A stretch of DNA of 64,000 nucleotides from Oceanisphaera pacifica (GTDB lineage Bacteria > Pseudomonadota > Gammaproteobacteria > Enterobacterales > Aeromonadaceae), in contig NZ_JAGDFX010000016.1 in NCBI RefSeq assembly GCF_017498065.1, forward strand, positions 1 to 64,000. The letters run 5' to 3'. Numbering within the stretch: position 1 is the stretch's first letter; every line of letters begins with the position of its first letter. Under the pieces are notes generated by a model. It worked only from the letters and a program-made list of their open reading frames with translations, had not been told where the DNA came from and did not search any database. A program made the translations under genes and the position numbers. This document shows positions 54,713 through 63,615 of this stretch, in pieces.

Positions 54713-55747
54713 TTAGTTTTGGCCAACCCGGATCACTCGCTTGCCAAAGTTCTCGCCGTTGAGCAGACCGAAGAAAGCTTCTGGGGCATTTTCCAGACCA
54801 TCAATGACCTCTTCGCGATACTTGATTTTTCCACCTTCAACCCAAGTACCCATCTGCTTGGCGAAATCCGGGTAAAGGTGACCGAAACTGTCAAAGATGA
54901 TAAAACCCTGCACCTTGATCTTGTTGCGCAGGATCTGCCCCATCAGCCAATTCATTCGATCCGGCCCACTGGGCAGTTCGGTGGCGTTATATTGCGATAC
55001 CAGTCCACACACCGGCACACGCGCATGTGGGTTCAACAGCTGGATCACCGCATCAAGAACCTTGCCGCCCACATTTTCGAAATAGACATCAATGCCGTCA
55101 GGGTTGGCCTTGGTAAGCTGATCAGCAAAGTCTTCTGCCTTGTGATCAATGCATGCGTCGAAACCCAGCTCGTCAACCGCATAGGCGCATTTTTCTGGTC
55201 CGCCTGCGATGCCAACAACACGACAGCCCAGCAGTTTGCCGATTTGGCCCACGGTTGCGCCGACCGGACCAGTCGCAGCTGCCACCACAATGGTCTCGCC
55301 GGGTTTGGGCTCACCGATCTGTGTCAAGCCAGCCCAAGCGGTAAAACCGGGCATGCCCAGGATGCCGAGTGCCCAGGATGGATGCTCAGGCGAAGCACCA
55401 AGATTAGTAACCCCATCGCCATCTGACAGAGCGTAGTCCTGCCAGCCATTTTGGCTGAGTACCCAGTCACCCACTGCAAAGCCATCAAGCTTCGAAGTAA
55501 CCACTTTGGCAACCGTGCCGCCAACCATCACATCACCAACCTCAACCGGTGCAGCATAAGAAGGCGCATCACTCATTCTGCCGCGCATATACGGGTCGAG
55601 TGACAAGTACTCGGTACGCAAAAGCATCTGATTGTCACCGACAGAAGGAATCGCCTCCTCTTCTAGCCTTAGAGTGTCCAGAGTCGGCTCGCCCTTAGGG
55701 CGCTCCGCCAACACGAGCTTGCGGTTTGCGGTGTCTGCTTGCTTCAT
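54713..55747 (-). CDS. NADP-dependent enone reductase (MDR/CurA type)
   Basis: A 344-residue medium-chain reductase without the zinc ligands of alcohol dehydrogenases. It has LDPYMRGRM, VVVAAATGPVGATVGQIGKL (NADPH loop) and YFENVGGKVLDAV. These are typical of leukotriene-B4 12-hydroxydehydrogenase/CurA enone reductases, which saturate alpha,beta-unsaturated ketones and aldehydes. It begins 12 bases after the Fe-alcohol dehydrogenase stop. Confidence 0.9.
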   Translation of the reverse strand: MKQADTANRKLVLAERPKGEPTLDTLRLEEEAIPSVGDNQMLLRTEYLSLDPYMRGRMSDAPSYAAPVEVGDVMVGGTVAKVVTSKLDGFAVGDWVLSQNGWQDYALSDGDGVTNLGASPEHPSWALGILGMPGFTAWAGLTQIGEPKPGETIVVAAATGPVGATVGQIGKLLGCRVVGIAGGPEKCAYAVDELGFDACIDHKAEDFADQLTKANPDGIDVYFENVGGKVLDAVIQLLNPHARVPVCGLVSQYNATELPSGPDRMNWLMGQILRNKIKVQGFIIFDSFGHLYPDFAKQMGTWVEGGKIKYREEVIDGLENAPEAFFGLLNGENFGKRVIRVGQN

Positions 55748-55759
55748 GTTCGACTCCTC

Positions 55760-56917
55760 CTACAAAGCAGCTTCAAGAATGCGACGAGCATCATCGGGGC
55801 CGATAGCTTTATGTTCCCCAAGTGCAGTCATTCCGTGTTCCTTTAAGGCACTAACGATGTGATTAATTCCGTCAGCATCAACGTCATAGTCGCCTAACCG
55901 AGTCTTGATACCCATCTGTTCGAAGAAACCGCGCGTTGCTTCGATTACCGCGTCAATTCGTTCATCATCGGATCCTTCGCGGATATCCCAGACATTGTTG
56001 GCATACTGAAGAAGCTTCTCACGCTTAGGCTCGCGCTGATCATTCAACAATGAGGGCAGCACAACGGCTAGGGTACGGGCGTGATCGGTGTCCTTCAGTG
56101 CAGTAATCTCATGCCCGATCATATGAGTGGCCCAGTCTTGAGGTACACCTGCGCCAATAAGCCCATTCAAAGCCATTGTCGCGGTCCACATCAAATTGGA
56201 ACGAATGTCGTAATCTTCGGGTGTCTCAAGCGCCTTGGGGCCAAGTTCGATCAATGTGCGCAGAAGGGTTTCGGCAAAACCATCCTGAACCGACGCGGCA
56301 GCTGGATAGGTTAGATATTGTTCGATCGTATGAACGAAGGCGTCCACTACACCGTTGGCAATCTGACGCGGTGGCAAGGTATAGGTCACCTCTGGATCTA
56401 ACACCGAGAACACCGGGTAACAATGAATGCTGCTAAACGGCAGTTTTGCTTCTTTTTCAGGGTTGGTAATCACCCCGCCAGAGTTCATCTCAGACCCAGT
56501 GGCAGGTAGCGTCAACACAGAGCCAAACGGCACTGCTTGGGTAATGACTGATCCACGTGAGGTGAGAATATCCCAGGCATCACCATCATACTTTGCCGCC
56601 GCCGCAATAAATTTGGTGGCGTCGATGACCGACCCGCCGCCAACGGCAAGCAGGAAAGTGACGGCATTTTCGCGAATCATCTCAACTGCTTTTAGCGTTG
56701 TAGCATAGCGTGGGTTAGGTTCAATGCCTCCAAACTCAAGCATTGCCCGGCCAGTAAGAGCTTCGCGCACCTGGTCCAGCACACCCGTGCGTTCGGCACT
56801 GCCACCGCCATAGAGAATCAAAACTTTCGCATCAGCGGGAACCTGATCCTTCAGTTCTGCAATGCTGCCTTTGCCAAACAAAATTCGGGTAGGGTTGTGA
56901 AAGTTGAAATTTTTCAT
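55760..56917 (-). CDS. Iron-containing alcohol dehydrogenase (YqhD-like)
   Basis: A 385-residue group III alcohol dehydrogenase. The NAD(P) loop is GGGSVIDATKFIA; metal ligands are in ANGVVDAFVHTIEQY and WATHMIGHEITALKDTDHA. YqhD-type enzymes reduce toxic aldehydes such as methylglyoxal and acrolein with NADPH. The start is ATG 56917 with GAAGGA upstream; a frame opening at 57133 overlaps OsmC and is rejected. One base separates it from the OsmC stop. Confidence 0.9.
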   Translation of the reverse strand: MKNFNFHNPTRILFGKGSIAELKDQVPADAKVLILYGGGSAERTGVLDQVREALTGRAMLEFGGIEPNPRYATTLKAVEMIRENAVTFLLAVGGGSVIDATKFIAAAAKYDGDAWDILTSRGSVITQAVPFGSVLTLPATGSEMNSGGVITNPEKEAKLPFSSIHCYPVFSVLDPEVTYTLPPRQIANGVVDAFVHTIEQYLTYPAAASVQDGFAETLLRTLIELGPKALETPEDYDIRSNLMWTATMALNGLIGAGVPQDWATHMIGHEITALKDTDHARTLAVVLPSLLNDQREPKREKLLQYANNVWDIREGSDDERIDAVIEATRGFFEQMGIKTRLGDYDVDADGINHIVSALKEHGMTALGEHKAIGPDDARRILEAAL

Positions 56918-56918
56918 A

Positions 56919-57335
56919 TCAGTTTCCTTCAGTTTCAATATGTAAGCGGACATCAATATTTCCGCGGGTAGCATTGGAGTAGGGGCAAAGCTGATGTGTC
57001 GCCTCGACCAGGCGTTGAGCGTCCTCGCGGGCCATGCCCGGCAAGTGAGCAGTGATGTCGAGGTCAAGCCCGTATCCGCCATCGGATCGTTGGCCGATAC
57101 CCACTTCGATTGAAGTTTTTGCCCCCTTGGCATTCAGCTTGAGCTGTTTTGCGGTGATCTCCATCGCACTGTCGAAACAGGCGGCATAACCAAGTGCAAA
57201 CAGTTGTTCAGGGTTTACGCCATCTTCATCGCTATCGGGCCGAACCATTTGGACCGAAAAGCTGCCGTCGTTCAGGGTTGAAGTTCCTGAGCGTCCGCCC
57301 GTTGCCGTCGCAGCGGTTTTGTAGAAAATCTTCAT
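56919..57335 (-). CDS. Ohr/OsmC organic hydroperoxide reductase
   Basis: A 138-residue Ohr-type protein. The first catalytic Cys is in GYAACFDSAM (about 55) and the second in HQLCPYSNATRGN (about 120). It reduces organic hydroperoxides, probably with lipoyl-dependent recycling. Upstream is a dyad (TCGACCGGTCGACTA, 57353-57367) related to the two upstream of the aldehyde dehydrogenase. Confidence 0.9.
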   Translation of the reverse strand: MKIFYKTAATATGGRSGTSTLNDGSFSVQMVRPDSDEDGVNPEQLFALGYAACFDSAMEITAKQLKLNAKGAKTSIEVGIGQRSDGGYGLDLDITAHLPGMAREDAQRLVEATHQLCPYSNATRGNIDVRLHIETEGN

Positions 57336-57352
57336 GATCTATCACTCCTTAT

Positions 57353-57367
57353 TCGACCGGTCGACTA
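57353..57367. promoter_or_regulatory. TetR-type operator-like dyad upstream of osmC
   Basis: TCGACCGGTCGACTA matches TAGACCGGTCGTCTA, found upstream of the aldehyde dehydrogenase, at 13 of 15 positions. It is 18 bases upstream of the osmC start. Confidence 0.55.
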
Positions 57368-57419
57368 TCGAATGGTTAAAAGCAAAATACCTCGAGGGCA
57401 TCGTTTAACACGTCACCAC

Positions 57420-58811
57420 CTAGAATGGCGCGTCAATATCAACTACTGCGATGAGCTTGTGATTGACGAACTCCCTGATTCCCAAGCCGATCAGTTCTCG
57501 GCCGTACCCCGACCGCCCGATACCACCGAAAGGCAAGTCTGCCTTGGCCATGGTCGGGTGATTGACAAAGACCATGCCGGTGGAAATCTGCTTCGCAACA
57601 TCGGCACCATGCTTTGGATCGGCAGTAAACACAGACCCGCCAAGCCCGAATGGTGAGTCATTGGCAATGCGCACGGCATCCGCCTCATCCTTCGCGCGAA
57701 ACAGCATTGAGACGGGGCCGAAGAACTCCCAATACCGAGCAGGGTTATCTTCTGAAATATTGGTCAGAATGGTCGGCTGAACGAATGCACCCGAACCGGG
57801 AACCTTTGGTCCAACTTCGGTTGCCGTGGCTCCGTAGGAAACCGCTTGGCGTATCTTGTTTTTAATCTCGTTTGCAGCTGCCTCAGAAGACAGGGGCGCT
57901 AACGTTGTGGTTGGGTCCGTCGGATCCCCTACCCTAAGTTTCGCAACGCCAGCGGTGTAACCCTCAAGAAATTCATCATAAACGTCATCAACGACGATCA
58001 TTCGCTTGGAGGACACACAGACCTGGCCGCCATTCCAGTGCCGCCCAACGATCGCCCAGTTGATGGTTTTCTCCATATCCGCATCGGCCAACACCACAAA
58101 CGCATCTGCACCGCCAAGTTCAAGCGTCGATTTCTTCAGTGCTTTACCGGCCTGCGCGGCAACTACCGAACCTGCGCCTTCCGATCCGGTCAGCGCGACG
58201 CCATGAACACGTGGGTCGTTAATGATGGTTTCGATCTGCGAGCGTGTTGCATACAGGTTTTTGAACGCCCCTTGGGGCAAACCAGCCTCCAGCATCAATT
58301 TTTCGAATGCGGCAGCAGCTTGTGGAACATTTGAAGCATGCTTGAGCAACATGGTATTGCCTGCGGACAATTGTGGCGCGGCGATACGGGCCACCTGGTA
58401 AAACGGAAAGTTCCACGGCTCAATTGCCAGCAATACCCCCAGCGGCTCTGCGGACAAAACGGCATCACCTTCATCAGGATTGGCTACGGGCAGCTTTTCA
58501 GGTGCCAGCAGGGCTTCTGCATTATTGGCATAATAGTCAAAAATATCCGCTGACAGGGCGATTTCGGCTTTAGCTTCAGAGACAAGCTTGCCCATTTCAG
58601 TCGTTAACAAATTTGCAAAGAAATCGACGTCACGACGCAATATGGTTGCAGCGGAGTGCATTACACGGGCACGTTCCGCAAACCCGATTTCCTTCCACAA
58701 TAAAAATGCCGCATGAGCATTTTCAATCGCTTGATGGACTTCAGTATCGGTCGCGTCCGGGTATGTTTCCAAGAGCTCGCCGGTGTAAGGGTTTCGTGTT
58801 TCATAAGCCAT
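57420..58811 (-). CDS. NAD(P)-dependent aldehyde/succinate semialdehyde dehydrogenase
   Basis: A 463-residue aldehyde dehydrogenase. Catalytic Cys in WNGGQVCVSSKRM and Glu in LELGGADAF; NAD(P) binding in LAIEPWNFPFYQ and GSEGAGSVVA. It resembles the GabD/Sad-type semialdehyde dehydrogenases that also oxidise general aldehydes to acids. It is the first gene of the reductase run and follows two TAGAC dyads. Confidence 0.92.
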   Translation of the reverse strand: MAYETRNPYTGELLETYPDATDTEVHQAIENAHAAFLLWKEIGFAERARVMHSAATILRRDVDFFANLLTTEMGKLVSEAKAEIALSADIFDYYANNAEALLAPEKLPVANPDEGDAVLSAEPLGVLLAIEPWNFPFYQVARIAAPQLSAGNTMLLKHASNVPQAAAAFEKLMLEAGLPQGAFKNLYATRSQIETIINDPRVHGVALTGSEGAGSVVAAQAGKALKKSTLELGGADAFVVLADADMEKTINWAIVGRHWNGGQVCVSSKRMIVVDDVYDEFLEGYTAGVAKLRVGDPTDPTTTLAPLSSEAAANEIKNKIRQAVSYGATATEVGPKVPGSGAFVQPTILTNISEDNPARYWEFFGPVSMLFRAKDEADAVRIANDSPFGLGGSVFTADPKHGADVAKQISTGMVFVNHPTMAKADLPFGGIGRSGYGRELIGLGIREFVNHKLIAVVDIDAPF

Positions 58812-58880
58812 AATTAAGACCTTTCTCGTGGGACGTGGTTAGGTTGTAAAACTCGAGGTTACTCATAATTTGCCTACTCC

Positions 58881-58895
58881 TAGACCGGTCGTCTA
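58881..58895. promoter_or_regulatory. TAGAC-N5-GTCTA dyad 1
   Basis: TAGACCGGTCGTCTA, with five-base inverted arms, 70 bp upstream of the aldehyde dehydrogenase start. Looks like a TetR/AcrR-family operator. Confidence 0.65.
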
Positions 58896-58961
58896 GAGGC
58901 AGGGCAAATAAAAAAATGGAATCTACTTGCTTATCACGCTAATTTTTAGCTTAACGATGAA

Positions 58962-58976
58962 TAGACCAGTCGTCTA
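58962..58976. promoter_or_regulatory. TAGAC-N5-GTCTA dyad 2
   Basis: TAGACCAGTCGTCTA, one base different from dyad 1, starts 81 bp away. The repressor that binds is not in this window. Confidence 0.65.
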
Positions 58977-59030
58977 CAGTTTTTTTGGAATAACCATGTT
59001 TTTTTAAGAGTAACACCCTCCAAAAGGCCG

Positions 59031-60158
59031 CTACTCCGCCTCATGAATTCTCGCGGCTCTGTATTTCAACATGCCACCGTTTCGACCGTTTACCACCGCA
59101 CTGATCTCTGAGAGGATCGCCATAGCAACGCTCTCTGAGGTGTCTCCCCCAAGATCAAGACCAACAGGGTAATAGAGCTTTTCACGAGCCTGAGCAGTTT
59201 GTGCATCATCACCAATGTCAGCCAACAGTCGCTCTGTTCGGTACCGAGGCCCCAACTGCCCAACATAGCAAGCACCGCTCCTCAGGGCTTTGTTCAACCA
59301 CCGTGTATCCTGAGTCACGCTATGGGTCATCACGACAACAGCGGCGCCATCTAGCAAGGAACTCGTGGACAGCGGCTCGTCAACATTCATCACCCGAACA
59401 TCATCAGCTTCAGGGAAGCGGTGTGCCATCGCGAAGTTTGCCCTTCCGTCTATAACGGTGACATGCCAGCCTAGAGTTTTCGCCAACCGGACCAGTGGTT
59501 GAGCATCATGCCCCGCGCCAAACAGCACAAGCTTTTGAGGTGGCGATACAACTTCCAGGAACACCTCAACCTCAGCCGCTTGGTCGCTGTATTGATTCAG
59601 CGCAGATTTCCCGCTTGCCATTACCTCACGTAAATCGTCGGCAAGCACTTGCTCCAATGAGCTATCCACCAAACTGCCGTCTAAACCTCCTTCAGGGGGA
59701 ACTATCAGACGGTCTCCGACAACAAAGGCGGACTCGTCATCCGCCGAGATTACGGTAGCGATCGCTGCCTTTCGTTTTTCTTCATGAACCATTTTCAGGG
59801 TTCGGACAAGTGGAGACGCAGCGGCAGGCAAAATTCTCTCAAACAGCAGAAATATCTTGCCATCGCAACCGAGACTAAAGTGATAAGAGGATTCGCTTTC
59901 TTCACCATCTTCAGCCGTACTATAGCTGCGAACCACCGGGCCATCGGAGGTCAGCCACCAAGCCTTTTTGATGACATCCTGCTCCAGGCAGCCTCCACTG
60001 ACCGTTCCTTCAGATTGTCCAAGCGCGGAAATCAACATTCTGGCCCCGGGGCGGCGATAGGCCGAGCCTTCGACTTTAACAACCGTTGCGAGGACAAATC
60101 CCTCGCCCAGGCGCTCCTGCTCGTCGATCGTCTTTATCAACGACACTAATCCCGACAT
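59031..60158 (-). CDS. xdhC: XdhC/CoxI-family molybdenum cofactor insertion protein
   Basis: A 375-residue XdhC-like protein: N-terminal XdhC_CoxI domain (VEGSAYRRPGARML, VSGGCLEQDV) and C-terminal Rossmann domain (LVLFGAGHDAQPLVRLA, YVGQLGPRYRTERLL). XdhC proteins sulfurate and deliver the molybdenum cofactor to xanthine-oxidase-family enzymes. It lies directly downstream of the cytochrome c gene in the oxidase operon and so probably matures the oxidase encoded there. Confidence 0.9.
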   Translation of the reverse strand: MSGLVSLIKTIDEQERLGEGFVLATVVKVEGSAYRRPGARMLISALGQSEGTVSGGCLEQDVIKKAWWLTSDGPVVRSYSTAEDGEESESSYHFSLGCDGKIFLLFERILPAAASPLVRTLKMVHEEKRKAAIATVISADDESAFVVGDRLIVPPEGGLDGSLVDSSLEQVLADDLREVMASGKSALNQYSDQAAEVEVFLEVVSPPQKLVLFGAGHDAQPLVRLAKTLGWHVTVIDGRANFAMAHRFPEADDVRVMNVDEPLSTSSLLDGAAVVVMTHSVTQDTRWLNKALRSGACYVGQLGPRYRTERLLADIGDDAQTAQAREKLYYPVGLDLGGDTSESVAMAILSEISAVVNGRNGGMLKYRAARIHEAE

Positions 60159-60179
60159 ACCTCAACACCCCGTTCACCT

Positions 60180-61406
60180 TCAGTGCAATGACAACGACCG
60201 ACGCTCGCCGACCTGCTCCGGCTCTATTGCAGTATCAAGCCTGCCAAAATGGCTCAGTACAAACGTCGCCAAGGCCGCCAGCTCCTGGTCATTATAGATA
60301 GCGCCGAAATCGGGCATTCTATGATTCACCGGCAACGACGATGCAGGGTTCCCCTCCAGCAATATGCCTAGCAGATTAGAAGCACGAGGGTCGCTTACTG
60401 TCTTCAGACCCGACAGTGTAGCTGTGGGGCTCTGATTACCTCGCCCATCCCACTGGTGGCAACTAACACAGGCATCGGCGAAGATTTTACTGCCCAGATC
60501 TTCATTCAACGGTGCTCCCGCTAGTTTCGGCTTCACGGCGGGCCTCGGTACCCCAACAGCTTTGGGGTCGGTTGCTTTTAGATAAGTAGCTATGGCCCTG
60601 AGATCACTCTCACTCAGGTGTCTCAGGCTATATTCAACCACCTCGGCCATTGGTCCCCCAGCTACGCCATGACCTTCTGCATACCCCTCCCTGAAATAGG
60701 ATACCAACTGATCTTCTGACCACTGGCCAATTCCGTGCGAATCACTTGAGGTAATGTTATAGGCTCGCCAGCCCCCAATATCGGCACCAGCAAACAGCTC
60801 GCTGGACTGCGTCGCCTGAAAAATATTTCTCGGGGTATGACATTCGCCGCAATGCCCGGGCCCATTCACCAGGTAGGCACCGCGATTCCAGGCCTCGCTT
60901 TGATCAAGGTCAGGCTGGAAGCGCTTGTCATCCAAGAAGACAAAATTCCAAAGGTACATTCCCCAGCGCTGATTGAAAGGAAAGCCAATATCGTTCTCCC
61001 TCGCTGGTTGGTGCACCGGTTCCAGACTGAACAAATACGCCTTGATTGCAAGAATATCTTCCCTTGGCATTTTGGTGTACGAGGTATATGGGAAAGCGGG
61101 GTAGTAATGCTCACCCTCTCGGCTTATCCCCTCCTGCAACGCCCTGACGAACTCGTCATCTGTCCAGTCTCCAATACCCGTTTCAGCATCTGGCGTAATG
61201 TTCGGGGTGTAGAGCGTCCCGAACGGCAATTCAAAAGCAAGCCCTCCGGCGAACGGCTTTTCACCCGGAGCCGTGTGGCAAGCCACACAATCCGCAGCGG
61301 TTGCCAGGTATTCGCCTTCGGCGACTAACGCCTTGTCGCTGCTAACTGCCATAACATCAACACACACCAGAAGGTACGCGAGCAGGCCAAAAATAATCTT
61401 TCTCAC
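60180..61406 (-). CDS. Three-haem cytochrome c of the aldehyde oxidase
   Basis: A 408-residue exported cytochrome with three CxxCH motifs: CVACH, CGECH and CVSCH. GTG 61406 with AGGAGG upstream starts it; a signal peptide follows (FGLLAYLLVCVDVMA). The layout is that of the cytochrome subunit of membrane-bound aldehyde dehydrogenase (AdhB-like). It should carry electrons from the molybdenum subunit to the respiratory chain. It follows the large subunit by 10 bases. Confidence 0.88.
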   Translation of the reverse strand: MRKIIFGLLAYLLVCVDVMAVSSDKALVAEGEYLATAADCVACHTAPGEKPFAGGLAFELPFGTLYTPNITPDAETGIGDWTDDEFVRALQEGISREGEHYYPAFPYTSYTKMPREDILAIKAYLFSLEPVHQPARENDIGFPFNQRWGMYLWNFVFLDDKRFQPDLDQSEAWNRGAYLVNGPGHCGECHTPRNIFQATQSSELFAGADIGGWRAYNITSSDSHGIGQWSEDQLVSYFREGYAEGHGVAGGPMAEVVEYSLRHLSESDLRAIATYLKATDPKAVGVPRPAVKPKLAGAPLNEDLGSKIFADACVSCHQWDGRGNQSPTATLSGLKTVSDPRASNLLGILLEGNPASSLPVNHRMPDFGAIYNDQELAALATFVLSHFGRLDTAIEPEQVGERRSLSLH

Positions 61407-61416
61407 AACGCCCTCC

Positions 61417-63615
61417 TTATGCAATAAAATAGCCCGAACGAACAAGCGGTAGACGGCGAACCCGATCTCCGAATGTCGCGTTGACCGCGTTAAGCAAAGC
61501 AGGCCCTATTAGCGCGGTACCAGCTTCTCCCACCCCTCCCGGCGCTTCAGCGCTGGGTACTATATGCACTTCTACAGGCGGTGCCTCGCTGATGCGCAAC
61601 TGGCGGTATGCATGGAAGTTTTCTTGCTGCACCTGACCGCCTTTAATATCAATTTCATTAAACAGCGCTGCTGACAACCCAAACAAGGTGCCGCCCTCCA
61701 TTTGTGCTTTCACCGAGGTCGGATTCGTCACCAGTCCGCAATCAACGACGGTGACCAAACGCTCGATTCTGACGCCCTTTTCTCCAATGGCGGATAGCTC
61801 AACCATCGTAACCACAATGCTGCCGAACACTTCCCCGACAGCCAGCCCTCGACCGCGACCACGGGGCACCGGGCTATCCCACGCAACCTTGCTGGCCAGC
61901 AGATCCAATGCCGTCAGCACCCTGGGCTTGTGGGCCAACAAGGTTTTTCGGTAGCTCAGTGGATCTTTTCCGGCGTTATGAGCTAACTCATCAACAAAAC
62001 ACTCAATGGCAAAAGTGCTGCGCAGAACACCAACACCTCGCCACCAGGAAACGGGCACCACTTCAGGCTCTTCACGAATGAAGTGGACCTTCAGGCTGTC
62101 CAGTTTGTAGATGGGGTCAACGGCCACTTCTACGGCGTCAGGGTCGACACCGCTGGCCGGGAGGCTCCCCACATAACGGGCAAATATAGATCCCCCTGCA
62201 ATGCGGTGCTGCCAACCAACCGGAAACCCTTCGCCGTTAACAGCAGCGGTCATCCGATCGGCATACTGTGGGCGGTAGAGGTCGTGGGTCATGTCCTCTT
62301 CCCGGCTCCAGGTCAGCTTGACTGGATAGCTAACTTTGCTCGCGATCCGCACCGCCTGGGTAATAAAGTCAAAATCCAGGCGCCGCCCAAAAGCTCCCCC
62401 GATCCATTGGTTATGCACTTTGACTTGCTCGGGTTTCAAGCCTGTTACTGCTGCTGCGGTTTGCTGCGCAAATCCAGGCACTTGCGTTCCTACCCAGAGA
62501 TCGCATCCGTCATCCCGCACATGCACCACACAACTCATTGGCTCTAACGGTGAGCGGGACAGAAAAGGCTGTTCATAAACGGCCTCAAACTTCGAGCTCG
62601 CCGCTTGAAGCGATGCGTCTATAGCCCCTTTCTCAGTGGCAACTACACCATCCCGCTGAATTGCATCCTGAAGTTTCTGATCGACCACAGCGGAGTCGAT
62701 CTTGCTGTTGGCTCCATAGTCCCATTCAATATTCAATGCCTTGAGGCCCTGAAAGCAGGCCCAGGTGTTGGTCGCTGTTACCGCAACCACATCCTCGAGG
62801 ATCACAATATCTCTCACTCCAGGCACACGTCGGGCGGCTTTGTCATCGACCTGCCGCACCTTCCCACCATAAACGGGACAGGCCCGTGCCGACGTTATCA
62901 ACATGCCCGGCATATCCAGATCGATGGTGAATTTTGCCTGACCATTCACTTTGGTCGGTGTATCCAGACGTGTGGCCGGGGTGCCGATCAGATGAAAATC
63001 TTCCGGTCGCTTCAAGATCACATCGTCGGGTAAAGCGTAGGTCGCGGCGAGATCAACCAGGTCGCCATAGCTGATTTTCTGCCCAGTCGGGCCAAAAACC
63101 TTGCCGTCCCGTGCATGACACAGGTTGGAATCCGTTTCCCAAACCGAGGCTGCTGCTCGAACCAACAGCATTCGAGCAGTAGCACCGGCCCGTCGCAACG
63201 GTTCCCATGTGTAACGCGTTGACGTAGAACCACCGGTCGCCTGGAACTGAAGCAAAGCGTCGGTGTACAGTTCCGCGTTGGGTGGAGCTTCCTGTATGTC
63301 TATCTGATCCAGACCGACTTCCAGCTCTTCTGCCACCATCATGGCAATGCCCGTCTGGATGCCTTGCCCCATCTCGGCCTTGGGCGAAATCAACGCGACG
63401 CGACCGTCATGCCCAACACGGACAAAAGCGCCGAATCCATCGGCCAAAGAATCCCCGAGCGAAGCCTTTCCCTGTGCAACCGCCTCTGCCGCGGCACTTT
63501 TAGGCGCCATTGGCGGTAACCAGGCGCCAACCACCAACCCGCCCAAAGCTGCACTAATACCTTTCAGAAAACGTCTCCGGGAAGCCATCTCAAGTTTCAC
63601 CTGCTGATCCTTCAT
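61417..63615 (-). CDS. Molybdopterin-binding oxidase large subunit (IorB/AOR type)
   Basis: A 732-residue xanthine-oxidase-family large subunit with a twin-arginine signal ([15 protein letters not shown]), so it is periplasmic. Motifs: [12 protein letters not shown] (Mo cofactor) and [18 protein letters not shown] with the catalytic Glu. It resembles isoquinoline 1-oxidoreductase beta and the related aldehyde oxidases. ATG 63615 overlaps the stop of the small subunit as ATGA. Together with the iron-sulphur subunit and the cytochrome it would oxidise aldehydes to acids in the periplasm. Confidence 0.92.
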   Translation of the reverse strand: MKDQQVKLEMASRRRFLKGISAALGGLVVGAWLPPMAPKSAAAEAVAQGKASLGDSLADGFGAFVRVGHDGRVALISPKAEMGQGIQTGIAMMVAEELEVGLDQIDIQEAPPNAELYTDALLQFQATGGSTSTRYTWEPLRRAGATARMLLVRAAASVWETDSNLCHARDGKVFGPTGQKISYGDLVDLAATYALPDDVILKRPEDFHLIGTPATRLDTPTKVNGQAKFTIDLDMPGMLITSARACPVYGGKVRQVDDKAARRVPGVRDIVILEDVVAVTATNTWACFQGLKALNIEWDYGANSKIDSAVVDQKLQDAIQRDGVVATEKGAIDASLQAASSKFEAVYEQPFLSRSPLEPMSCVVHVRDDGCDLWVGTQVPGFAQQTAAAVTGLKPEQVKVHNQWIGGAFGRRLDFDFITQAVRIASKVSYPVKLTWSREEDMTHDLYRPQYADRMTAAVNGEGFPVGWQHRIAGGSIFARYVGSLPASGVDPDAVEVAVDPIYKLDSLKVHFIREEPEVVPVSWWRGVGVLRSTFAIECFVDELAHNAGKDPLSYRKTLLAHKPRVLTALDLLASKVAWDSPVPRGRGRGLAVGEVFGSIVVTMVELSAIGEKGVRIERLVTVVDCGLVTNPTSVKAQMEGGTLFGLSAALFNEIDIKGGQVQQENFHAYRQLRISEAPPVEVHIVPSAEAPGGVGEAGTALIGPALLNAVNATFGDRVRRLPLVRSGYFIA

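Noticed and set aside
55760-57133. Extended start of the Fe-alcohol dehydrogenase
   Set aside because: The added 72 codons overlap osmC and have no family similarity; ATG 56917 has a ribosome binding site.
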